Below are positions 14,920 to 21,776 of a DNA stretch of 24,430 bases, in pieces. The DNA comes from JBGTLW01 sp964614575 (lineage in GTDB: Bacteria > Planctomycetota > Phycisphaerae > Phycisphaerales > Phycisphaeraceae). Position 1 is the first letter of the stretch, and the number at the start of each line of letters is the position of its first letter. The DNA is taken from contig CAZTLX010000037.1 of assembly GCA_964614575.1 (NCBI GenBank), forward strand, positions 1 to 24,430. The letters run 5' to 3'. A program made the position numbers and the translations under genes. The notes beneath the pieces were generated by a model, which was not told the DNA's origin, did no database searches, and saw nothing but the letters and a program-made list of their open reading frames with translations.

Positions 14920-14935
14920 TGTTCCACGTGAAACA
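14920..14935 (+). promoter_or_regulatory. parS-like chromosome partition site 2
   Basis: The 16-mer TGTTCCACGTGAAACA matches the parS consensus TGTTNCACGTGAAACA at all defined positions. Together with site 1 it makes a near-perfect inverted pair. parS sites usually cluster near the chromosome origin, often by parAB, which is not in the window. Confidence 0.85.
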
Positions 14936-15152
14936 CGTTTGGCGTGACGCGCGGCGATGGCGGTCTCGCCAAGCATTTAAGACCCCCTGCGGGCGGGGGC
15001 TCGGCGGGATTCCGGGTCCACTTGAGTTATCGTTTGATGAAGGGCGACGGGATCGGCCGATGCAGTGCGAGCGACGCCTGGCCACGGATCGGCCGGTGCG
15101 GCAGACTCGGCCAAGGATGGCTTCGCAACCCCAGGCAGCGGAGCAACTCGCG

Positions 15153-15356
15153 ATGAGCAAGCAGGAGATGATCGACCAGATCCGTCAGCGTAACCGCTCG
15201 GCCAGCCCCGAGTTCCTCGTCCACTTCGACGAGCAGGCGCTGAGCAGTTACCTCAACCGGCTGACGCGCATCAACGGCCGCCGCGGGCGTGACAGTGTCT
15301 GGGTGCGAGACGGCCACAGCCGCGCCGTGGTCACCCGCACACCGCTGGCCGCCTGA
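15153..15356 (+). CDS. Small protein of unknown function (67 residues)
   Basis: An ATG at 15153 has GGAG nine bases upstream and opens a 67-residue frame. An in-frame ATG at 15117 would add 12 residues. The product is charged and has a helix-rich start (SKQEMIDQIRQRNRSA) and a second half rich in R and G (TRINGRRGRDSVWVRDGHS), with no signal peptide or membrane segment. The family is not recognised. The neighbouring genes give no functional hint, and the gene stands alone between the parS sites and a convergent signalling gene. Confidence 0.5.
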   Translation: MSKQEMIDQIRQRNRSASPEFLVHFDEQALSSYLNRLTRINGRRGRDSVWVRDGHSRAVVTRTPLAA

Positions 15357-15451
15357 GCCGACCTCGAAGCCCTCTGCCCCCCGCCGCGCCCGGCCCGAAA
15401 CCCTGGTGGGACGGGCCCGCGCGGCGTATCTAAAAACCTATTCGGGTCCAC

Positions 15452-16633
15452 TTACGCGAACTGCACCCTCTGCAGCGTGCGGATCAGCGCATTGATCTGC
15501 TTATGCACCGCTTCGACGTCTTGCTGATCGGCTTCGAGCGCAGCCATCGCGACATCGGCCGCGAGGCTGATCTCCTTGAAGCCGTAGCCCCCGCCCGAGC
15601 CGCGAAGTTGGTGGCAGATGGTGCGCATCTCGTCGTGATCTTCCGTCGCCCGCGCGGTGCGGAGCTGCGCCACGTATTCGGATAGCCCCATCACGTATTC
15701 GCGGAGCAGCGGACGCATCGACCGGTCGTCGCTCATCGAGCTGACGATCGGCTTCTCATCTTTCGCCTCGTCACATAAGCCCAGCAGCTTGACCACGGTG
15801 TCGGTCAACCGCCCGGGGTCCAGCGGCTTGGAGATGAAGGCGCTGGCACCGGCACGCTTCGCATCGTTGCCGGCGATCTCCGTGTGATCGACCGAGGAAG
15901 CGACGATCGGCCCCTTGAACCCCGCGGCGCGAAGCTGCGGGATCAGTTCGATCCCGCTGGGACCCGTGCCCAGGTTCACGTCCGTCACCACCATGTCAAA
16001 CTTCTGCGTATTGATCTCGACCAGCGCCGACATGCCGTCGGGCACTTCCTTGACCACCAACCCGATCTGCCGCAGCCAGTGATTGAACAGCCGCCGATCC
16101 GCGAGGCAGCCGTCCACGATCAGTACGCGGCCACGCGCGTTCTCGTCACTGCGGTAAGGTTGATCGATCTCGCTTGCGGAGCGCTCCTGCTCGTGGAGTT
16201 GGACCTGCTCGGGCGTGAGGTCGGTGATGTCGTTGACGTTAATCGGGTGGGCAAATTTGAGGGACACCTCGTGTACGATGCCCGCGATGTGGCGGCAGCG
16301 GACCACCTGCGCATCGCGCAGCTCGGTTCGGCCGCAGAGCGTCGGCATCGCGACCTGGCACGGGGTTTGGTTGTGGACGAATCGGCCGTGCAGAAACGCC
16401 ATGCCGTTGCGCGAGAGGTTGCGCGGCAGGACGCTGTACACGACCTCGGGCCCGGCGACGGTCAGCGTCACCTTCACGCCGCGCCCCTGATACGACACGC
16501 GCAGGTCACGCCGCTCCTGCTCCTGTAGCGGGCTGACTTGCCGGCCCTGCTCGTCCACGACCTTTACCAGGCGGTGTTTGTCGCGTTCGGAAAGCTTGAG
16601 GGTATCGATCAGCCTCTGGTCTTGTCGTCGCAT
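15452..16633 (-). CDS. PilZ - response regulator receiver - HPt protein
   Basis: The product has 393 residues. A PilZ domain spans about residues 38-135, with the c-di-GMP-binding RxxxR motif RRDLR at 41-45 and NLSRNG at 72-77 (fits D/N-x-S-x-x-G). A receiver domain (about 168-288) has the phospho-acceptor Asp218 in VVTDVNLG and Lys in SKPLDP; the acidic pair is reduced to VDG, with Gly in place of the second acid. A C-terminal HPt domain (about 300-393) carries the phospho-His341 in ICHQLRGSGGGYGF. This suggests a protein that joins c-di-GMP sensing to a multistep phosphorelay. No cognate kinase is seen. It is divergent from murE and its promoter is not clear. The weakened acidic pair may affect receiver phosphorylation. 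Confidence 0.9.
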   Translation of the reverse strand: MRRQDQRLIDTLKLSERDKHRLVKVVDEQGRQVSPLQEQERRDLRVSYQGRGVKVTLTVAGPEVVYSVLPRNLSRNGMAFLHGRFVHNQTPCQVAMPTLCGRTELRDAQVVRCRHIAGIVHEVSLKFAHPINVNDITDLTPEQVQLHEQERSASEIDQPYRSDENARGRVLIVDGCLADRRLFNHWLRQIGLVVKEVPDGMSALVEINTQKFDMVVTDVNLGTGPSGIELIPQLRAAGFKGPIVASSVDHTEIAGNDAKRAGASAFISKPLDPGRLTDTVVKLLGLCDEAKDEKPIVSSMSDDRSMRPLLREYVMGLSEYVAQLRTARATEDHDEMRTICHQLRGSGGGYGFKEISLAADVAMAALEADQQDVEAVHKQINALIRTLQRVQFA

Positions 16634-16843
16634 GGTCGGAATCTGCCGGTGGGTGTCATCCAGCAGCGGCGCAACGGCACCGCCTCTGCATACTTATCGA
16701 CGCGCCCGCCGAGCGACTTTGGGCGGTCAGTCGGAAGCTGCCGCATGCCTCCCGCCGAGCGGCGGCGCGAATCGCCAACATTTGCGTTCCCCGCCGTCTC
16801 GGGCCGATAAGATGAGGGAAACCGCGATCAGGGATGATCGGAC

Positions 16844-18529
16844 ATGCGCTTAGATGAATTGATTCAGGGCCACGGGCTGCACGTTACCCGAGGCAATGCG
16901 GGGATGGACGTGGCCGACCTGGCGGACGATTCGCGCCGGGTCACGCCCGGATCGTTGTTCATCGCGCGGTCCGGAGCCGGGGGCAGCGGCGAGGCGTATG
17001 TCGGCGATGCGGTCAAGGCGGGTGCCGCCGCCATCCTCGCTCCCGTGGGGTATTTGCCTGAGCTGCCTGATTCGGTCGCGCTGGTCAACGCCGCGGCCGG
17101 GGTCGCGGTCGATCATGCTCTGACCAGTCGGCTGGCCGAGCGCCTTTTTGGTGAGCCCTCCCGCCAGCTCGCGCTGCTGGGGGTGACCGGGACCAACGGC
17201 AAAACGACCGTGGCGTTCCTCGTCCGTCACTTGCTGGCCGCGGCCGGCCTCAAGTGTGGGCTGATCGGGACCATCGAGATCGATGATGGGCAGGCCGCGC
17301 AACCGGCCGAGTTGACCACGCCCGGGCCGATCGAGGTCTCGCGCCTTCTCGCGACGATGGTCGCCCACGGCTGCCGCGCCGCGGTGATGGAGGTCTCGTC
17401 CCACGCGCTGCATCAGGGACGCACCGCCGGCCTCGCGTTCCACGCCGCGGCGTTCACCAACCTCACCGGCGACCACCTCGATTACCACGGCACGATGGAC
17501 GACTACGCCGCCGCCAAAGCGCGGCTCTTCGCGCAGCTCGGTGACGGCGGCTGGGCGGTGATCAACGCCGACGATGAATACGCCGTGCGCATGCTCGAGG
17601 CCTGCCGCTGCCGGGTGATGTGGACCACGCTCGACGAGGCCCTGATCGCCGACGCCCGCGCCCACTTCGAAGCACCGCGACCGCTGAGTTTCAACTACGG
17701 CCAGGCGCTGGAAATGCGGGCCACCGGCAGTCGCACGCAGTTCACCGGGCCTTGGGGCAGCCTGGAGTTCATGCTGCCGTTGATCGGCCGACACAACCTC
17801 GCCAACGCCCTGCAGGCCGCGGCACTGGCCGGCACGGTCGCCGACCTCTCCCGCACCCTGCGCCGGTCGCTGGAAACCTGCCCGCAAGTCCCCGGCCGCC
17901 TTGAACGTGTGTTGCTCTCCCACGAAGAAGATTCACTCTCCGGCGAACCGGAAGCAAAAATCGAAAATCGTAAATTGAAAGTACCAAACGTTCTCGTCGA
18001 TTACGCCCACACACACGATGCGCTGCAGAACGTGCTCCACGCCCTGCGCCCCGTGACGCCGGGTCGCTTAATCGCTTTGATCGGCTGCGGCGGCGACCGC
18101 GACAAAACCAAACGCCCGAAGATGGCGCGTGCCGCCGCGGAGTTAGCGGACGTGGTCTGGATCACCTCGGACAACCCGCGTACCGAAGACCCGGACGCGA
18201 TCATTGAAGACATGCTGGCGGGGATTTACGATTTGGGATTTTCGATTTTCGATTTTCGATTGGGCGGGTGTGCGCCAATCGAAAATCGTAAATCGAAAGT
18301 AAACATCCTTCCCTCCCGCGCCGCCGCGATCGAAAACGCCATCCGCCTGGCCGAGCCCGGCGACACTGTCCTCCTCGCCGGGAAGGGCCACGAGGATTAC
18401 CAGATCATCGCCGACCCGAACCAGCCCGGCAATACCATCAAGACACACTTCGACGACCGCGAGCACGCGGCCACGGCTTTGCGTTTGTGGCAGCAAAACA
18501 AGGCTAATCCGCCTCAACCCGTTAACTGA
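16844..18529 (+). CDS. murE: UDP-MurNAc-tripeptide synthetase (MurE) with two repeat-derived insertions
   Basis: The product has 561 residues, against roughly 495 in E. coli. It ligates the third amino acid onto UDP-MurNAc-L-Ala-D-Glu in the cytoplasm. Visible motifs are the ATP loop VTGTNGKTT near residue 112, the carbamylated-Lys region YHGTMDDYAAAKARL, VDYAHTHDAL, GCGGDRDKTKRP and the substrate motif DNPRTEDP. DNPR points to meso-diaminopimelate rather than Lys. Two insertions explain much of the extra length. Residues 372-380 (KIENRKLKV) lie just before VLVDYAHT, and residues 463-486 lie between MLAGIY and ILPSRAAAI; both come from an A/T-rich repeat (17957-17983, 18230-18301). The surrounding frame is intact. 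GGGA and a weak TAAGAT (16808-16813) lie upstream. murF follows after 12 bases. Confidence 0.93.
   Translation: MRLDELIQGHGLHVTRGNAGMDVADLADDSRRVTPGSLFIARSGAGGSGEAYVGDAVKAGAAAILAPVGYLPELPDSVALVNAAAGVAVDHALTSRLAERLFGEPSRQLALLGVTGTNGKTTVAFLVRHLLAAAGLKCGLIGTIEIDDGQAAQPAELTTPGPIEVSRLLATMVAHGCRAAVMEVSSHALHQGRTAGLAFHAAAFTNLTGDHLDYHGTMDDYAAAKARLFAQLGDGGWAVINADDEYAVRMLEACRCRVMWTTLDEALIADARAHFEAPRPLSFNYGQALEMRATGSRTQFTGPWGSLEFMLPLIGRHNLANALQAAALAGTVADLSRTLRRSLETCPQVPGRLERVLLSHEEDSLSGEPEAKIENRKLKVPNVLVDYAHTHDALQNVLHALRPVTPGRLIALIGCGGDRDKTKRPKMARAAAELADVVWITSDNPRTEDPDAIIEDMLAGIYDLGFSIFDFRLGGCAPIENRKSKVNILPSRAAAIENAIRLAEPGDTVLLAGKGHEDYQIIADPNQPGNTIKTHFDDREHAATALRLWQQNKANPPQPVN
17957..17983 (+). repeat. 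Repeat-derived in-frame insertion 1 in murE
   Basis: This A/T-rich stretch encodes KIENRKLKV. Its sequence matches the right arm of insertion 2 at 24 of 25 positions and is read in the same frame. It sits immediately before the conserved VLVDYAHT block, where E. coli MurE has far fewer residues. Confidence 0.8.
18230..18301 (+). repeat. Repeat-derived in-frame insertion 2 in murE (palindromic)
   Basis: The segment encodes 24 residues, from DLGFSIFDFRLG to PIENRKSKV. It contains a 24-base inverted repeat (18240-18263 with 18275-18298, 23 of 24 matched, 11-base loop). The whole unit is in frame, has no stop and differs sharply in base composition from the flanking GC-rich gene. Confidence 0.85.
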
Positions 18530-18541
18530 TCAGCAAGCCCC

Positions 18542-19786
18542 ATGACCATCACCGCCACGTCATTCTGGACCGCCGCGAACCTCGCCGCCCTCACCGGCGG
18601 TCAATGGCTGGGCGACCCACCGCAGAGCGACCTGCCCATCGCCGGCCTCTCGATCGATAGCCGTACGCTCCGACCCGGGCAGGCCTATCTCGCGATCCCC
18701 GGCGACCGGTTCGACGGCCACCGCTTTATTCCCGACGCGCTGGCTCAAGGCGCCGCCATCGCCATTGCATCCGACCCAACGAAACTCAAACCCCGAGCCT
18801 CGAACCTCCTCCTCGTATGCGATCCGGTTGCCGCGCTGCAAGCGCTCGCGACCGCCTACCGAGACTTGCTGGCCGAGCACGAATGCTGCGTGATCGCGGT
18901 CGGGGGTTCCAACGGCAAGACCACAACGCGTCACCTCATCCACCAACTGCTGATCGCCGGCGGGCTGGAAGGCACGCAATCTCCTAAGAGTTTCAACAAC
19001 CATCTGGGCGTGCCGCTGACCCTGCTCGGTGCCTCGCCGGACCATGATTTTGTGGCTTGTGAAATCGGCACGAATCACCCCGGCGAGGTCGCGGCGCTCG
19101 CGAAGATCCTGCGGCCGGATGTGGCGGTCATCACGAGCATCGGGGCCGAGCATCTCGAGTTCTTTGGTGACCTGGCCGGGGTTGAACGCGAAGAGTATTC
19201 GCTGCTCGATGCCTTGGCCCCCGACGGAATAGCGTTTACGCCGCGCGATGAGTTGGAGCCTTACGGCGGCGAGCTGTCGCTGCCGGGTGAGCACAACCGC
19301 ATGAATGCCGCGTACGCCGAAGCGGTGGCGATGCATCTGGGCGTGGATGAGGACCGCATCGCCGCAGCCCTGGCTCGCGCAACCCCCCCTCCGGGTCGGC
19401 TCAACATGCGGCGGCTCGCGCAGGGCGTGACGTTGATTGACGACACCTACAACGCGAACCCCGATTCGATGCGGGCGGCGTTAGGGGTGCTGGCCCAGCA
19501 CGCCGGCCAGCGTCGGGTCGCGGTGCTGGGGGATATGTTTGAGTTGGGATCGGCTTCCGCGGAGGCGCACCGTGTTACGCGGGAGCTGGCCGAGCAGGCC
19601 GCGGACGTGAGCGTCTTCCTCGGCGAACGCTTCGGGGGGCAGGACTGGTCGGATGATCTGCCCGCCCGCATCGCCGCGATGATCAACCCCGGCGACACGG
19701 TGCTGATCAAGGCCTCCCGTGGCATGGCCCTCGAACGCATCATCCCCGCGATCACCGAACGCTACCCGGAATCGGAAGTCAGATAA
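18542..19786 (+). CDS. murF: UDP-MurNAc-tripeptide D-Ala-D-Ala ligase (MurF)
   Basis: The product has 414 residues and adds D-Ala-D-Ala to the UDP-MurNAc-tripeptide made by MurE. Family marks are the N-terminal block ITGDSR-like (GLSIDSRTLRPGQAYLAIPGDRFDGHRF), the ATP loop GGSNGKTTTRHL near residue 120, EIGTNHPGEVAAL near 175, DTYNANPDSM near 300 and GDMFELG near 326. It begins 12 bases after murE and shares its direction, so the two are almost certainly cotranscribed. No clear ribosome site precedes the ATG, common in this window. The stop at 19786 lies inside the edge of a dispersed inverted repeat. Confidence 0.93.
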   Translation: MTITATSFWTAANLAALTGGQWLGDPPQSDLPIAGLSIDSRTLRPGQAYLAIPGDRFDGHRFIPDALAQGAAIAIASDPTKLKPRASNLLLVCDPVAALQALATAYRDLLAEHECCVIAVGGSNGKTTTRHLIHQLLIAGGLEGTQSPKSFNNHLGVPLTLLGASPDHDFVACEIGTNHPGEVAALAKILRPDVAVITSIGAEHLEFFGDLAGVEREEYSLLDALAPDGIAFTPRDELEPYGGELSLPGEHNRMNAAYAEAVAMHLGVDEDRIAAALARATPPPGRLNMRRLAQGVTLIDDTYNANPDSMRAALGVLAQHAGQRRVAVLGDMFELGSASAEAHRVTRELAEQAADVSVFLGERFGGQDWSDDLPARIAAMINPGDTVLIKASRGMALERIIPAITERYPESEVR

Positions 19787-19903
19787 CCACAGATGACACA
19801 GATTAAAAAAGGTGTTTATACTGTCTCAGAAGATATTAATATTTTGAGATAACGCATGTTTTATTATGTATTGCAATCTGCATAATCTGTGCAATCTGCG
19901 GCT
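19785..19903. repeat. Intergenic inverted-repeat element between murF and mraY
   Basis: Arms at 19785-19805 and 19883-19903 are inverted and match at 17 of 21 positions, with the core motif CACAGATT or its complement. The segment is markedly A/T-rich and fills the 143-base gap between murF and mraY. It looks like a small dispersed palindromic element; the left arm overlaps the murF stop by two bases. Confidence 0.65.
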
Positions 19904-19929
19904 ATATACAGATTTGTAAAGGTGTCGAT

Positions 19930-21150
19930 TTGATCCCACTGCTCTACCGTTTATTTGAATCGTCGATCGATCGGGTTGGCTTCCTCTCGCCGCTGCAGGT
20001 GTTTGCGTGGGTGGAATTCCGGGCGGTGATGGCGATCGTCCTGGGCTTCGCGTTTGTGATGCTGCTGGGGCGACGGACGATCCGGTTCCTGATCAAGCTG
20101 AAGATCGCGGATCGGCCGGAGTTTTACAACAAGGACCTGAATCAGTTGATGAAGCAGAAAGCGAACACGCCGACGATGGGCGGCGTGCTCATCGCGGGCG
20201 CGATCTTCGTCTGCGTGTTGCTGCTGGCCGACCTGTCGAGTTTTTATGTGGTGATGGCGCTGGTGTGTCTGGTGTGGCTGTTTGCCATCGGGGCGATCGA
20301 CGATTACCTCAAACTCACCGCCGCGACCCGCAAGCCCGGTTCACGGGAAGGGCTTTATTCCTACGAGAAACTTCTGGCCCAGCTCTCGATCGCGTTGATC
20401 CTCGGGCTGTTTATCCACCACTGGGGCGGCAACAACGTGTATTTCCCCGACGCCGACGAGCAGGCCGCGGCCCACGCGTTCACCCTGCCATTCTTCAAGA
20501 CCTGGGTACGCACGCCGGACGGATACGACCTCTCGCCTTACATCATCTCCCTGGGCACATGGTCATTTGTGCTGCTGACCATCCTCGTGATCGCCGGCAC
20601 CTCCAACGCGGTGAACCTGACCGACGGCATGGACGGGCTGGCCGGCGGGATCATGACCATCGTCGCGTTTGCGTTTCTCGTCCTGGCCGTGATCGCCGGC
20701 TACCGCATCGGCACCGATCCCAACGAGTTTGTCCTTGCCAAATATCTGCTGGTGCCGCACATCCGCTTCAGCGATGAACTGGCGGTGGTATGCGGGGCGA
20801 TGGTCGGCGCGTGTATCGGGTTTCTGTGGTTCAATTGTTCCCCGGCACAAGTATTCATGGGCGACTCGGGTTCACTGCCGCTGGGCGGGCTGATCGGCTA
20901 CGTCGCGGTGGTGATCCGCCAGGAATTCCTGCTGCTGATCATCGGCGGCATCTTCTTTCTGGAGATGTTCTCCGTGATCATCCAGGTCGGTTATTTCAAG
21001 GCCACAGGCGGCAAACGCGTGTTCCGCTGCGCGCCGATTCACCACCACTTCCATCTCGGCGGGTGGACCGAGCAGCAGGTGGTCGTGCGCGCGTGGCTGC
21101 TGACCGCGATGCTGGCCGCGGTTGCGCTGGCCACAATCAAGCTGCGCTAA
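19930..21150 (+). CDS. mraY: Phospho-MurNAc-pentapeptide transferase (MraY)
   Basis: The product has 406 residues with about ten membrane segments. It transfers phospho-MurNAc-pentapeptide to undecaprenyl phosphate at the inner membrane, giving lipid I. Visible motifs are KANTPTMGG near residue 76, GAIDDYLKL, NLTDGMDGLAGG near 228, MGDSGSLPLGG near 310 and the HHHFHLGGWTE block near 370. The start is a TTG at 19930 with AAAGGTG about six bases upstream; the length and N-terminus (FRAVMAIVLGFAF) fit the family. It is the third gene of the mur cluster, but the usual next genes (murD, ftsW, murG) do not follow. The gap with an A/T-rich repeat may alter expression relative to murEF. Confidence 0.93.
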   Translation: MIPLLYRLFESSIDRVGFLSPLQVFAWVEFRAVMAIVLGFAFVMLLGRRTIRFLIKLKIADRPEFYNKDLNQLMKQKANTPTMGGVLIAGAIFVCVLLLADLSSFYVVMALVCLVWLFAIGAIDDYLKLTAATRKPGSREGLYSYEKLLAQLSIALILGLFIHHWGGNNVYFPDADEQAAAHAFTLPFFKTWVRTPDGYDLSPYIISLGTWSFVLLTILVIAGTSNAVNLTDGMDGLAGGIMTIVAFAFLVLAVIAGYRIGTDPNEFVLAKYLLVPHIRFSDELAVVCGAMVGACIGFLWFNCSPAQVFMGDSGSLPLGGLIGYVAVVIRQEFLLLIIGGIFFLEMFSVIIQVGYFKATGGKRVFRCAPIHHHFHLGGWTEQQVVVRAWLLTAMLAAVALATIKLR

Positions 21151-21206
21151 CCCCCGCCTTCCCCCCGCCCCCGGATGTTTGGGAGAACGGGGATCGGAGA
21201 ATTGCT

Positions 21207-21449
21207 TTACCGACACACGCATTCCTGGGTAGGTTCTTGTCGTTGCGTTGCGGCGGCCAACGGTGTCGCACGATAGAGCAGTTCGTCGAGGGCGAGCCTG
21301 TGGGAGCGGTTGTATCGCCGGTGGCCACCGGGCGTGCGGTCGGCGCGCGGGATCAGGCCCTGTCGTTCCCAGACGCGCAGGGACTGGGCCGATACGCCAT
21401 AGCGTTGGGCGAGTTCACCGATGGTCCGGGATGCGCGCTGCGACTTCAT
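21207..21449 (-). CDS. Short MerR-family DNA-binding protein
   Basis: The product has only 80 residues. An N-terminal winged helix-turn-helix of MerR type is clear: TIGELAQRYGVSAQSLRVWERQGLIP, then a wing in RTPGGHRRY. The usual long dimerisation helix and effector domain are missing; a short Leu/Ala-rich tail and a Gln/Cys tail follow. It could be a single-domain regulator, an excisionase-like protein or a truncated gene. It runs convergent to mraY with a 56-base gap. No strong ribosome site is seen. Confidence 0.7.
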   Translation of the reverse strand: MKSQRASRTIGELAQRYGVSAQSLRVWERQGLIPRADRTPGGHRRYNRSHRLALDELLYRATPLAAATQRQEPTQECVCR

Positions 21450-21544
21450 GATCGGGTTTCACCGCCTCAGTAGCGCGATGCCTGAACAGATCAAGAGCGG
21501 AGGGTGTTTTCTATTTGATGAGACTTGTGGATATCCCGCATATA

Positions 21545-21584
21545 TCCCGCCGAAGCTTCGCTGCGCTGCGCATCAGCGGGCTTG
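21545..21584. repeat. Dispersed 40-base stem-loop repeat, copy B
   Basis: This segment matches copy A (2407-2446) at 36 of 40 positions. Here the stem is weaker: CCCGC (21546-21550) pairs with GCGGG (21576-21580). A 9-base motif ATATCCCGC occurs twice just upstream (21531, 21542). The copy lies between the MerR gene and the tRNA-Gly-like gene. Confidence 0.65.
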
Positions 21585-21644
21585 GGGTGGGTTCTCCAGG
21601 TTCTCCATATGAATTGGCACTCAGTGGCTTGAGGTGCAGGAAAA

Positions 21645-21716
21645 TGCGGCCGACGGGGCTTGAACCCGTAGCTCCGCCTTGGCGTGGCGGCGCTTTGCCG
21701 ATTAAGCGACAACCGC
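21645..21716 (-). tRNA. tRNA-Gly(GCC)-like gene with C33
   Basis: Read on the minus strand, a full cloverleaf forms. The acceptor GCGGTTG/CGGCCGC has two G-U pairs, the D arm is GCTT/AAGC with GG in the loop, the anticodon stem is CCGCC/GGCGG with loop ACGCCAA, and the T arm is ACGGG/CCCGT with loop TTCAAGC. The anticodon is GCC (Gly), but position 33 is C instead of U. Discriminator base 73 is A, and no CCA is encoded. It stands apart from the main array, 60 bases after the slipin gene. It may be a functional but divergent tRNA or a decayed one. Confidence 0.75.
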
Positions 21717-21776
21717 AAGAAATCCCGCCGGGCGCGGACATCGTCGCGCCCGAGCGGGGTGAAAGGGGAAATGAAG

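Larger units (their letters stand above)
14824..15152. other. Intergenic region containing paired parS-like sites
   Basis: These 329 bases hold no convincing gene. The main content is two parS-like sites in a 17-base perfect inverted repeat (14854-14870 with 14918-14934). Between them lie a small hairpin (GCCGA/TCGGC, 14874-14885) and an AAAAC/GTTTT hairpin with a T-run. A further C5/G5 hairpin (14983-14999) lacks a T-run. The frame open across the area gives a spurious MFHVKH peptide from the parS sequence. Confidence 0.6.

Noticed and set aside
14796..15152. Extended frame upstream of the small protein, encoding MFHVKH
   Set aside because: The peptide is a by-product of the parS sequence TGTTCCACGTGAAACA, and the frame overlaps the ubiE end. 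The start at 15153 has a ribosome site.
15009..15451. Shared GGGTCCACTT on both sides of the small gene
   Set aside because: Only about ten bases match, and one copy abuts the end of the PilZ gene. This is within chance.
18780..18830. Possible third repeat-like stretch in murF (TKLKPRASNLLLV)
   Set aside because: Slight resemblance to simple repeats in composition, but no palindrome or second copy was found.
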